NCBI GenBank assembly: GCA_028713595.1
Contig: JAQTNZ010000130.1
Coordinates: 1-7,136, forward strand
DNA length: 7,136 bases
Direction: 5' to 3'
DNA from: Methylovulum sp.
GTDB taxonomy: Bacteria > Pseudomonadota > Gammaproteobacteria > Methylococcales > Methylomonadaceae
Shown: positions 1-5,972 of the stretch, piece by piece
Numbering within the stretch: the stretch's first letter is position 1
Layout of the letters: each line of letters begins with the position of its first letter
Notes under the pieces: generated by a model
What the model was told of the DNA's origin: nothing
What the model saw: only the letters and a program-made list of their open reading frames with translations
Databases searched by the model: none
Position numbers and translations under genes: made by a program

Positions 1-1
1 G

Positions 2-97
2 GAGGGTGTCGCTATTGCCGATGTGGAACTGACGCGCCTAAACCAAGTGCGCACCTCGTTTCCTGTTTTAAATCACCGACGTTTTAACTGTGAATGA
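2..97 (+). CDS. Carbon-nitrogen hydrolase (nitrilase superfamily), 3' end only
   Basis: This frame is open from the left edge to a TGA at 95-97 and gives 31 residues beginning EGVAIADVELTRLNQVR and ending FPVLNHRRFNCE. A run of the form E-G-V-(A/L)-x-A-D-(V/I)-(D/E)-L-x-R-L-x-x-V-R, then (M/F)-P-x-L-x-H-R-R, is the usual C-terminus of nitrilase-superfamily amidases (NIT1/NIT2, YbeM-like), which hydrolyse C-N bonds of small amides in the cytoplasm. The catalytic Glu, Lys and Cys lie outside the window, so the substrate cannot be judged. A nitrilase-family gene next to tldD is an arrangement I recall from other gammaproteobacteria, and this supports the call. The end of the gene overlaps a possible GTG start of the next gene at 90. 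The family is well supported; the exact subfamily is not. Confidence 0.75.
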   Translation, partial: EGVAIADVELTRLNQVRTSFPVLNHRRFNCE

Positions 98-98
98 T

Positions 99-686
99 AT
101 GAAGGTTATTGTTAAAGGTTTTTTCTTAAGTATAGCCCTGTCCGCCTGTGGCGGCGATGATCCACGTTACCGGAGCACCGAAATGCTTGAGCGCCCGCCG
201 GTACTGGTCACGCATAAATCGACGACAGAGCCGGTGGTATTGGAAGATGATAGCGTCATCCCTAAGCGCAAGCATAAAAAAGGCTTGCAGGACGATGTCT
301 ACCTGACCCCCTCAAAACCACCGATAATCAACATCAAACAACCTTATGATATGGCTTGGGATACGCTTAAACTGGCCTTAACCCAAAGCCAGATTAAAGT
401 CACTGACCAAGTACGCGACAAAGGCTTGTTTTTTGTCTCCTACAACCCAAAATCTTTAGTAGGCATGGTGACTTCGCTGGTCAACAAAGAAGAAAAAGAA
501 GTTATCTATGTGGTGACGGTTGACAAAAACGCGCAAGAAACCCGCGTCAGCATCAAAAAAGCCACCGAAGCCGAACAAAAAAACTCACTGGAGCAACGGG
601 CCATGGATCAAGAAGCCGACGATGATGCCGACGCTTTGTTATATCAGTTATATGAAACCTTGCATGATGATTTGATGATGATATAA
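99..686 (+). CDS. BamC/NlpB-like outer-membrane lipoprotein with one helix-grip domain
   Basis: From ATG 99 the protein has 195 residues. It starts with a lipoprotein signal peptide (MKVIVKGFFLSIALSAC) with lipobox L-S-A-C and lipidated Cys17. Residue +2 is Gly, not Asp, so outer-membrane sorting is expected. Residues 18-70 are polar and look disordered. Residues about 74-185 resemble the second helix-grip domain of E. coli BamC: PPIINIKQPYDMAWDTLKLA compares with [20 protein letters not shown], and KVTDQVRDKGLFFVSYNP with KVTDSTRSQGNMAVTYKP. BamC is an accessory lipoprotein of the BAM complex that inserts outer-membrane beta-barrels. E. coli BamC has about 344 residues and two such domains, so this one is much shorter. 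A GTG at 90 would add three residues and overlap the nitrilase stop region, but ATG 99 gives the cleaner signal peptide. Neither start has a clear Shine-Dalgarno, so translational coupling to the upstream gene is likely. The lipoprotein call is strong; a true BAM role is inference. Confidence 0.72.
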   Translation: MKVIVKGFFLSIALSACGGDDPRYRSTEMLERPPVLVTHKSTTEPVVLEDDSVIPKRKHKKGLQDDVYLTPSKPPIINIKQPYDMAWDTLKLALTQSQIKVTDQVRDKGLFFVSYNPKSLVGMVTSLVNKEEKEVIYVVTVDKNAQETRVSIKKATEAEQKNSLEQRAMDQEADDDADALLYQLYETLHDDLMMI

Positions 687-929
687 GGACACCTTAGGGG
701 TGCGGAAAACCGGCGCGAGGCTTTAAAAGCATAGCCCGTCCTATCTCTAACGCTTAGCCCCTTGGCAACTAGCGGGCAAGATGCCCGCGCTCCTCAATAA
801 AAACCGAAAACATAACCATTTGCACTATAGTTTAAACGTATTTGCCACAAAAAAATAAGACCCAACCCGTCTTGCCCGCCTTAACTTAAACCGCCTGCGC
901 GCTTTTTAGCCTGCGGCGTGGATGACACT
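687..929. other. Intergenic spacer between the lipoprotein gene and tldD
   Basis: I find no credible gene here. The left half holds GC-rich imperfect inverted segments (for example AGGGG near 696-700 against CCCCT near 758-762) and the strong palindrome at 771-791. The right half is AT-rich (about 795-860) and would suit a tldD promoter, including TATAGT near 826-831, but no -35 element sits well placed, so I do not call one. A weak 5-bp stem, AAGAC (857-861) and GTCTT (869-873), follows. Confidence 0.5.
771..791. repeat. REP-like palindrome, possible terminator stem
   Basis: A perfect 6-bp GC stem, GCGGGC (772-777) and GCCCGC (783-788), encloses the loop AAGAT, and flanking AG/CT bases allow an imperfect extension. 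It lies 85 bp after the lipoprotein stop. No U-run follows (the next bases are GCTCCTCAATAAAAA), so it is a poor intrinsic terminator. Its form resembles the short GC-rich extragenic palindromes that occur many times in some bacterial genomes. Copy number cannot be seen from one window. Confidence 0.45.
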
Positions 930-2369
930 ATGAATTTATTAAACCTTGCCAGACAAGCTATCCTGACCCCCGCCGGTTTACAGGACAGTGATATTGAAAC
1001 CATCATGAACCGCTTGCTCAGCGTGCCTGTTGATGCCGCTGACATCTATTTCCAAGCCACCCACTCCGAATCATGGGTGATGGAGGGCGGCATCATCAAA
1101 GAAGGCAGCCACAATATCGAACAGGGTGCGGGAGTCCGCGCCGTCGCCGGTGAAAAAACCGGCTTTGCCTACAGTGACCGCTTAGAACTGCCGGTGTTGC
1201 TGGAAGCGGCCAATAATGTCAACGCCATCTTAAAACAAGGCCAAGACGCGCAGGTCAACCTAAAACACGCCGCCATCCCAACGCGCTACTATCCCTTTGC
1301 CAACCCCTTAAAATCGCTGGCAGACCCCGATAAAATCGCGCTGTTGCAAGCCGTGGACAGTGCCACCCGCAAACTCGACAGCCGTATTGAAGAGGTCATC
1401 GTCAGCCTGATTGGAGCGCATGAAAGCATCTTGGTAGCCAATCAGGACGGCTCTTTGGCGGCGGACATCCGCCCCTTGGTACGCATGAACGTCACCGTGA
1501 TCGTAACCGAAAATGGCCGCCGCGAACAAGGCAGCATGGGCGGTGGGGCTAGGACTGATTACCAATACTTCCTTGACCAAGACCGGGCGATAGGTTACGG
1601 GCGCGAAGCCGTGCGCCTGGCTTTAGTCAGCCTGGAAGCGGGCGAAGCCCCGGCGGGCAATATGACTGTGGTCTTAGGGCCGGGCTGGCCGGGCATTTTG
1701 CTGCATGAAGCCATCGGCCACGGCTTGGAAGGTGACTTTAACCGCAAAGGCACGTCGGCGTTTAGTGGCCGGGTCGGTGAGCGGGTCGCCTCGGACTTAT
1801 GCACGGTGGTCGATGATGGCACCCTGTCAGGGCGGCGCGGCTCGTTAAGCATAGATGACGAAGGCATCCCGACCGAACAGACCGTGCTGATTGAAAATGG
1901 CATCCTTAAAGGTTATATGCAGGATAAGCTCAATGCCCGTTTAATGGGCGTAGCGCCCACCGGCAACGGACGGCGCGAATCTTACGCCAGTTTGCCGATG
2001 CCACGCATGACCAACACTTACATGCTGGCGGGGGCGCATGATCCCGAAGAAATCATCAAATCGGTGAAAAAAGGCCTGTATGCAAAAAATTTCGCGGGCG
2101 GGCAAGTGGACATCACTTCCGGCAAATTCGTGTTTTCGACCAGCGAGGCTTATCTGATCGAAGACGGCAAAATCACCCGCCCCGTCAAAGGCGCGACCTT
2201 GATAGGCAACGGCCCTGATGTCCTGACCAAAGTGTCGATGGTTGGCAATGATTTGCAACTGGACAGCGGTGTCGGCACCTGCGGCAAAGACGGGCAAAGC
2301 GTACCGGTTGGTGTCGGCCAGCCCACCTTAAAGATTGATGGCTTGACGGTAGGCGGGACTAGCGTTTAA
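930..2369 (+). CDS. tldD: TldD, metalloprotease subunit (TldD/PmbA family)
   Basis: TldD pairs with TldE (PmbA) to form a cytoplasmic zinc protease that degrades unfolded peptides and, in enterobacteria, removes the microcin B17 leader and acts on the CcdA antitoxin. From ATG 930 the protein has 479 residues, against 481 in E. coli, and it is colinear end to end. Diagnostic stretches are [30 protein letters not shown], the metal site [14 protein letters not shown] with its HExxxH at residues 259-264, [28 protein letters not shown], and Cys451 in GTCGKDGQS, the probable third zinc ligand. An in-frame GTG at 918 would add four residues. ATG 930 fits the usual family N-terminus (MNLLNLARQ versus MSLNLVSEQ) and has a weak GGA about 8 bases upstream. 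The gene is intact. Its partner pmbA is not in the window. The stop codon lies 6 bp from the convergent gene's stop. Confidence 0.97.
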   Translation: MNLLNLARQAILTPAGLQDSDIETIMNRLLSVPVDAADIYFQATHSESWVMEGGIIKEGSHNIEQGAGVRAVAGEKTGFAYSDRLELPVLLEAANNVNAILKQGQDAQVNLKHAAIPTRYYPFANPLKSLADPDKIALLQAVDSATRKLDSRIEEVIVSLIGAHESILVANQDGSLAADIRPLVRMNVTVIVTENGRREQGSMGGGARTDYQYFLDQDRAIGYGREAVRLALVSLEAGEAPAGNMTVVLGPGWPGILLHEAIGHGLEGDFNRKGTSAFSGRVGERVASDLCTVVDDGTLSGRRGSLSIDDEGIPTEQTVLIENGILKGYMQDKLNARLMGVAPTGNGRRESYASLPMPRMTNTYMLAGAHDPEEIIKSVKKGLYAKNFAGGQVDITSGKFVFSTSEAYLIEDGKITRPVKGATLIGNGPDVLTKVSMVGNDLQLDSGVGTCGKDGQSVPVGVGQPTLKIDGLTVGGTSV

Positions 2370-2375
2370 GCCTGA

Positions 2376-3674
2376 TTATCGTGCCACCAGCAAATACACA
2401 CCCAGCCCGACCATCACCAAGCCGCTGACCAATTTTAGCCAGCGGCCTTCCTTTTCTTGTAAGCGGTGCTGGCTGAGAGTGATGATCCCGATAGCCAGCA
2501 CGATAATATCGTCCAGCATATAGGCGATATTGTACAGCAACAAATAACCGTAATAACTTAAGCCGCTCGTTTGGTGCAGGGTCAGGATGCGGGTGTAGAG
2601 TGCCGGAAAACCTGAGGTGCATAAAAATTCCACTATCTGCACCAGAACCGCCAAAATCGCTGCGCCCGCTATCGCCCCCAGCAAGTTATCGGCTTGCAAT
2701 ATCCCCCGTATTCTGGCGTAAATGCCCGGTTTCGCCGATTTGGGGATGGACAGGGAAACGCCCCAGCCATAAGCCCAGAAATCCTTAAGGTTAATGCCGC
2801 CCGCCAGTATCGCAATGGCCGCGATAATAATTTCTGACACCCGTGACAGCCCTATCAGCAAAAATAGGTTCAGCCAAGCCGCCATGAACACAAAATAAGC
2901 AATCCCTTCGATAGCGACAAACGTCCCGGCCACGGCGAGCATCCGTACTCTATTGTGCATGGGGGCGAGCAACGAGATCATTAGGATCAGCACCCACATC
3001 GAACACGGATTAAAACCATCCAGCAAGCCCATGACCACCGTGAACAGCGGCAAGCCCACTTGCGCCAAGCTAACGTGCAGACCCAGCAAGTCCAGCTCAA
3101 AATCATCTTTTGCCACAGGGGTGACGGCTTTATCGGCTGTACAGGAAAGCGAATTTGCCGCCTCGCAACTGTCCACGCCACTACTGCTAGTACTGCTAGA
3201 CAGTTTTTTTGTGGCGGGTTGCTGCGCCAGTTCGGCCCTAAGCAATTTCCCCGTGGTGGCTTCATCGGAATAACCGATAAGCAAATGCTGGTTAAGATAA
3301 AAGGCCGGTACTCTGGCGGCTCCTGCCTGTTGGGTTTTGGCTATCGCCTTTAAGCGTTCTAACGCCGCCGACTCGCTCTCAATGTCACGGATAAGGATAT
3401 GCAATTGCGGTTGTTCACGCTGCAAAACCTCCAGAAACAGTTTGGCTTTTGCGCAATGTGGGCAACCCTCCCTGACAAACACCTCTATGTCAATAGCTGG
3501 TTGGGCATCTTGCAAAGGCTTGACCGCTTCGGCGGCGACCATGCCGGAAGCCGTAGCCCATAAGGCCAGCAGCAGCCATAACAAAACGCGGAAGCGGCAA
3601 GGACGGGCGGTTTTTTGCAGGGGTCCGTCCGCCAAATTTGCCAGGACAGGTGGATGCTTTGTTAATGTCGTCAT
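2376..3674 (-). CDS. Exported glutaredoxin-like domain fused to CcdA/DsbD-like membrane thiol transporter
   Basis: The protein has 432 residues. After a 29-residue N-terminal tail comes a hydrophobic signal or anchor (about 30-49, ending SGMVAAEA). A thioredoxin-fold domain (about 61-150) carries a CPHC redox motif at Cys71-Cys74 and the cis-Pro motif RVPAF (Pro123). A Ser-rich linker (about 155-195) contains Cys170 and Cys178. The C-terminal part (about 203-430) has six or seven hydrophobic segments with GFNPCSMW (Cys224) and EFLCTSGFPA (Cys352), placed like the paired membrane cysteines of CcdA/DsbD proteins that carry electrons across the inner membrane. The likely role is to pass reducing power to the attached periplasmic CPHC domain; the final target is unknown. 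The frame is open up to 3929, but ATG 3674 has the sequence AGAGGA six bases upstream and the preceding 85 codons look non-coding. Architecture is well supported, direction of electron flow is inferred. Confidence 0.85.
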   Translation of the reverse strand: MTTLTKHPPVLANLADGPLQKTARPCRFRVLLWLLLALWATASGMVAAEAVKPLQDAQPAIDIEVFVREGCPHCAKAKLFLEVLQREQPQLHILIRDIESESAALERLKAIAKTQQAGAARVPAFYLNQHLLIGYSDEATTGKLLRAELAQQPATKKLSSSTSSSGVDSCEAANSLSCTADKAVTPVAKDDFELDLLGLHVSLAQVGLPLFTVVMGLLDGFNPCSMWVLILMISLLAPMHNRVRMLAVAGTFVAIEGIAYFVFMAAWLNLFLLIGLSRVSEIIIAAIAILAGGINLKDFWAYGWGVSLSIPKSAKPGIYARIRGILQADNLLGAIAGAAILAVLVQIVEFLCTSGFPALYTRILTLHQTSGLSYYGYLLLYNIAYMLDDIIVLAIGIITLSQHRLQEKEGRWLKLVSGLVMVGLGVYLLVAR

Positions 3675-3680
3675 CAAAAA

Positions 3681-3686
3681 TCCTCT
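3681..3686 (-). promoter_or_regulatory. Ribosome binding site fixing the thiol-oxidoreductase start
   Basis: On the minus strand the sequence is AGAGGA, then TTTTTG, then ATG at 3674. This near-consensus Shine-Dalgarno with a 6-base gap selects ATG 3674 over the in-frame ATG at 3692, whose own Shine-Dalgarno would have to lie further upstream where none is seen, and over the more distant start at 3929. Confidence 0.7.
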
Positions 3687-3742
3687 AATCATCAGGTTGC
3701 TACGAGTGGACGGATAGGCAGTCTGATGCCTATGCTTTTCAA

Positions 3743-3795
3743 AATCATCAATGCTTGCGCGATAAAGGACAGGCCACCTCCAATCATTGATGCTT
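3743..3795. repeat. Pair of 14-bp near-identical repeats, also an inverted pair
   Basis: AATCATCAATGCTT (3743-3756) and AATCATTGATGCTT (3782-3795) match at 12 of 14 positions and start 39 bp apart. Their cores CATCAATG and CATTGATG are also exact reverse complements, so the pair can be read as direct repeats or as an inverted repeat. Two spaced half-sites like this could bind a dimeric regulator, or could be chance in an AT-rich spacer. Confidence 0.35.
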
Positions 3796-3807
3796 AAGCT
3801 GACCGAT

Positions 3808-3824
3808 TGCTTGCCAGGCAAACA
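3808..3824. promoter_or_regulatory. Operator-like imperfect palindrome
   Basis: The 17 bases TGCTTGCCAGGCAAACA form a palindrome centred on A3816. The inner arms TTGCC and GGCAA are perfect, the outer TG and CA also match, and only one pair is mismatched. It lies mid-way in the divergent region, where a repressor or activator site could serve both genes. No regulator gene is nearby. Confidence 0.3.
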
Positions 3825-3936
3825 AAGGCTAAGGCATGGATAACCATTAATAGAGTTCCGTCGGCTTGCTAACGGGCCGGGCAAATTTTTAGCATCGTGC
3901 CGATAATTTCTTATAGAGTAGGGGTACAATGGGCAC

Positions 3937-3964
3937 TTGTCGGGGCAAACTATTATTCTATAAC
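3937..3964 (+). promoter_or_regulatory. Sigma70-type promoter for the TPR gene
   Basis: The -35 TTGTCG (3937-3942, 4 of 6 consensus) is 16 bases from the -10 TATAAC (3959-3964, 5 of 6). Transcription would start near 3971, leaving a leader of about 30 bases before the ATG at 4002. Confidence 0.5.
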
Positions 3965-3990
3965 AATCCCGTCCAAAACCACTTAGTCCA

Positions 3991-3996
3991 GAGGAG
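3991..3996 (+). promoter_or_regulatory. Strong ribosome binding site of the TPR gene
   Basis: GAGGAG lies five bases before ATG 4002. It is the best Shine-Dalgarno in the window and suggests that this protein is well translated. Confidence 0.75.
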
Positions 3997-4001
3997 CGAA
4001 T

Positions 4002-4952
4002 ATGTCACTATTATCGTCGTTTACGAAAAAATCCAAACTGTCTGCTACTATCAAACAAACCCAACAGGCGCGTAACAGCGAGGGCAATACGGCTGACCAG
4101 CTGTTTAAAAGTGCGTATAGCGGTTATGCGCAAATATTGCTGGATGACCCTATCCGTGCCGAGGCCTTGTACAATTGGGGGTTTGCCCTGTTGCACCAAG
4201 CAAAAACTAAGGAAGGCGCACAAGCGGAGAGCCTGTATCAGGATGCCATTAACAAATTTGCCTTTTGTATGCTGATTAACCCGGATTATTTGGGGGCGGC
4301 GATTAACGGCGGCGTGGCGTATATGGATTTGGCCCGACTGAAAAATGCCAATGCCAGTGATGTCTTATATACCTTGGCACAACAGCAATTTGAAATCGCC
4401 AACAGGATACAAGCGGGCACGGCTTCGTATAACCTGGCGTGTATCCATGCCTTGCGTGGGGATTTTGACGACTGCCTAAAAGCGTTTGAAAACTCCCAAG
4501 CCAGAGGCAGTTTGCCCGATGCCAACGATATAGTGCATGACCCTGATTTGGATAACGTGAAAGGGGAAGAGTGGTTTATCGCTTTTATTACGCCGCTATT
4601 GCCTGAAGCCGTTGAAGTTGAGGAGCAACCTGAGGCCGAAAATGTTGCCGCAGTTGTTGAGGTTGCCGAAGCAGTGAAGACGGAAGAGCCGGTGAAAGCC
4701 GAAGCGGTTGTCGCCGAACCCGAAAAGCCTGTGGAAGCCGCCGCTGTCGCCGAACCCGAAGAGCCTGTGGAAGCCGCCACTGTCGCCGAACCCGAAGAGC
4801 CAGTGGAAGCTGCCGCTGTCGCTGAAACCGAAGAGCCTGTGGAAGCCGTAGCTGTCGCCGAACCCGAAGAGGGTGAAACCAAAGCCGAGGAGTTGGCGGA
4901 GACCGTTGCCGCCGGAATTGAGGCTACATATAGAAAAAAGAAAAAGAGATAA
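4002..4952 (+). CDS. TPR protein with acidic A/E/P/V repeat tail
   Basis: The protein has 316 residues with no signal peptide or membrane segment, so it is probably cytoplasmic. Residues about 31-165 are helical and read as three or four degenerate tetratricopeptide repeats, for example AEALYNWGFALLHQA (53-67) and ASYNLACIHALRGDFDDCLKAFENS (141-165). The following HDPDLDNVKGEEWF (179-192) resembles the closing segment seen after the last repeat in many TPR proteins. From about 201 to 307 the chain is low-complexity and strongly acidic, including about four and a half copies of a 12-residue unit VAEPEEPVEAAA (237-290). It ends in a basic cap, YRKKKKR. TPR modules bind other proteins; the acidic tail is probably extended and may be a second binding surface. 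Partner and process are unknown. Its own promoter and Shine-Dalgarno make it a single-gene unit, divergent from the membrane oxidoreductase gene. Confidence 0.85.
   Translation: MSLLSSFTKKSKLSATIKQTQQARNSEGNTADQLFKSAYSGYAQILLDDPIRAEALYNWGFALLHQAKTKEGAQAESLYQDAINKFAFCMLINPDYLGAAINGGVAYMDLARLKNANASDVLYTLAQQQFEIANRIQAGTASYNLACIHALRGDFDDCLKAFENSQARGSLPDANDIVHDPDLDNVKGEEWFIAFITPLLPEAVEVEEQPEAENVAAVVEVAEAVKTEEPVKAEAVVAEPEKPVEAAAVAEPEEPVEAATVAEPEEPVEAAAVAETEEPVEAVAVAEPEEGETKAEELAETVAAGIEATYRKKKKR
4674..4871 (+). repeat. 36-bp in-frame tandem repeat in the TPR gene
   Basis: Copies start at 4710, 4746, 4782 and 4818, with a half copy at 4854-4871. A degenerate copy in the same register lies at 4674-4709. 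The consensus begins GTCGCCGAACCCGAAGAGCC and encodes VAEPEEPVEAAA. The copies at 4710, 4746 and 4782 differ at only a few bases, whereas the one at 4818 is more changed (GCTGAAACC, GCCGTAGCT). The unit is a multiple of three, so copy number can change without a frameshift. Confidence 0.92.
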
Positions 4953-4972
4953 TGCTTTGATAAACGCTATCT

Positions 4973-5092
4973 GACCAGCCCCCCCATGATTGCAAAAGGG
5001 CATCCATTGCCAAGTGAGCAAAGCCGTATACCGGCAAAAACGTTGCAATTTTCGTGGTGTCTTGTTGGCAGGGGGGGGCGGTTGAGCTGGTC
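4973..5092. repeat. Nested long-range inverted repeat in the convergent spacer
   Basis: Outer arms are GACCAGC (4973-4979) and GCTGGTC (5086-5092), exact reverse complements. Just inside are a run of seven C (4979-4985) and a run of eight G (5071-5078). Further in are ATTGCAA (4989-4995) with TTGCAAT (5043-5049), and GCCG (5023-5026) with CGGC (5032-5035) around a TATAC loop. The G-side has an extra unpaired CGGTTGA. As RNA it could fold into one branched hairpin of about 120 nt. It could be a decayed miniature mobile element, a structured RNA, or a 3' barrier between convergent genes. Confidence 0.45.
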
Positions 5093-5124
5093 GTTAAACA
5101 GCAGTTTTCAGCAAGCTAGGCATC

Positions 5125-5140
5125 CAAAAAACGTTTTTTG
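5125..5140. terminator. A6/T6 palindrome, possible weak bidirectional terminator
   Basis: CAAAAAACGTTTTTTG is a perfect 16-bp palindrome lying 17 bp beyond the pdxJ stop. It supplies a T-run on either strand, but the stem is almost all A-T and has little or no loop, so it is a weak intrinsic terminator at best. Its place between two convergent genes is what makes the call plausible. Confidence 0.3.
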
Positions 5141-5156
5141 ACTCCGCCCGGCCACT

Positions 5157-5900
5157 TTAAATGACTGCCCTCGCTTGCCGCATCAATAGCTTCAAATCCC
5201 TAACTGTCTGCGCCAAGCCCGAAAATACCGCTTGGGCGATAATTGAATGGCCGATATTCAGCTCGATGATCTGTGGTATCGCACAAATGGCTTCGACATT
5301 ATGGAAGTTCAAACCATGTCCGGCATTGACCTGCAAGCCTGCGCTGTGCGCATACTGTGCCGCCGCTTGGATACGCGCCAGTTCGGTGGCTTGTGATGCG
5401 GGGGTGTGGGCATCGGCAAAGCTGCCGGTGTGCAGTTCGATAACCGGCGCACCCGCTGCTACGGCGGCATCAATCTGCGCAAAATCAGGGTCGATAAACA
5501 GTGACACTTCAATACCGACGGCTGCCAAATCGGCACAAGCCCGATGCAGGTGCGCCAGATTGTCGGCCACATCCAGGCCGCCTTCGGTGGTCAGTTCGGT
5601 GCGCTTTTCGGGGACTAGGCAACAGGCATGGGGTTTGACGTTGCTGGCGATGGCGAGCATTTCTGCCGTCACCGCCATTTCCAGGTTTAGGCGCGTGTGC
5701 AGGCGCTCTTTCAGCAACAGAATATCCCTATCCTGAATGTGGCGGCGGTCTTCGCGCAAATGGGCGGTAATGCCATCGGCCCCCGCCTGTTCGGCGACCA
5801 AGGCCGCTTGTACAGGGTCAGGGTAGCGGGTTCCGCGTGCTTGTCTTAAGGTGGCGACATGGTCGATGTTAACACCTAATAAAATGGCTGGTTTGTTCAT
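5157..5900 (-). CDS. pdxJ: Pyridoxine 5'-phosphate synthase PdxJ
   Basis: PdxJ condenses 3-amino-2-oxopropyl phosphate with 1-deoxy-D-xylulose 5-phosphate to make pyridoxine 5'-phosphate, the ring-closing step of the DXP-dependent vitamin B6 pathway, in the cytoplasm. The 247 residues align with the E. coli enzyme throughout: [16 protein letters not shown] at the N-terminus, [15 protein letters not shown] with catalytic His47, LNLEMAVT with Glu74, [38 protein letters not shown] with His195, and ELNIGHSII for phosphate binding. These His, Glu and His residues correspond to His45, Glu72 and His193 of E. coli. The ATG at 5900 gives the expected N-terminus, although the bases upstream (AAATTCTGTTT) offer no Shine-Dalgarno. 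It follows the flavoprotein gene by 72 bp on the same strand. The familiar neighbours recO and acpS are absent on both visible sides. Confidence 0.97.
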   Translation of the reverse strand: MNKPAILLGVNIDHVATLRQARGTRYPDPVQAALVAEQAGADGITAHLREDRRHIQDRDILLLKERLHTRLNLEMAVTAEMLAIASNVKPHACCLVPEKRTELTTEGGLDVADNLAHLHRACADLAAVGIEVSLFIDPDFAQIDAAVAAGAPVIELHTGSFADAHTPASQATELARIQAAAQYAHSAGLQVNAGHGLNFHNVEAICAIPQIIELNIGHSIIAQAVFSGLAQTVRDLKLLMRQARAVI

Positions 5901-5972
5901 AAACAGAATTTAAAAATTGGGTAAGGTGGGGAGCGATTTTATAGCAAAAATCGCCTGTAAACCCCATCTGGC
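5901..5972 (-). other. Short spacer between the flavoprotein gene and pdxJ
   Basis: These 72 bases hold the hairpin and possible extended -10 element described at 5933-5954. The remainder is AT-rich near pdxJ and has no Shine-Dalgarno in the usual place. No open frame of interest is present. Confidence 0.5.
5933..5954 (-). promoter_or_regulatory. Hairpin containing an extended -10 element before pdxJ
   Basis: An exact 8-bp inverted repeat, GCGATTTT (5933-5940) and AAAATCGC (5947-5954), encloses a 6-base loop. On the minus strand the loop and following arm read TGCTATAAA (5946-5938), an extended -10 element (TGn plus TATAAA) with no good -35. Transcription would start about 30 bases before the pdxJ ATG. 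The same repeat could instead be an operator or a weak stem at the end of the flavoprotein transcript; no U-run follows it. Confidence 0.35.

Larger units (their letters stand above)
3675..4001. other. Divergent intergenic region with operator-like repeats
   Basis: These 327 bases separate two divergently transcribed genes. The side next to the TPR gene has a recognisable promoter and Shine-Dalgarno. The side next to the membrane oxidoreductase has only a Shine-Dalgarno; I could not find a convincing -35/-10 pair for it. Between them lie a 14-bp imperfect direct repeat (3743-3756 and 3782-3795) and a 17-bp imperfect palindrome (3808-3824). Reading frames that run through the region show no recognisable protein. 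Confidence 0.55.

Noticed and set aside
857..873. AAGAC/GTCTT stem before tldD as a riboswitch or attenuator
   Set aside because: Five base pairs alone, with no conserved core or following U-run, are not enough.
1308..2297. Minus-strand frames inside tldD
   Set aside because: They lie opposite an intact, highly conserved tldD and resemble no family.
2953..3717. Plus-strand frames inside the oxidoreductase gene
   Set aside because: They are shadows of a gene whose CPHC, NPC and cis-Pro motifs clearly fix the minus frame.
3675..3929. N-terminal extension of the membrane oxidoreductase by up to 85 residues
   Set aside because: The extension has no recognisable domain, and a good Shine-Dalgarno lies directly before ATG 3674, followed by a normal export signal.
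3902..3930. TACAAT at 3925-3930 as an alternative -10 for the TPR gene
   Set aside because: No acceptable -35 lies 16-18 bases upstream (GATAAT or similar), and the promoter at 3937-3964 is better.
4286..5048. Two minus-strand frames rich in Ser/Ala/Thr or Gly/Phe repeats opposite the TPR gene
   Set aside because: Their repeats are the reverse reading of the 36-bp tandem repeat. The plus frame has promoter, Shine-Dalgarno and TPR similarity; these have none.
4961..5098. TAAAC on both sides of the nested inverted repeat as a target-site duplication
   Set aside because: The left copy does not touch the outer arm (several bases intervene), and five AT-rich bases match easily by chance.
5161..5736. 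Plus-strand frame of 191 residues opposite pdxJ
   Set aside because: pdxJ is unambiguous and complete on the minus strand, and this frame has no similarity I recognise.
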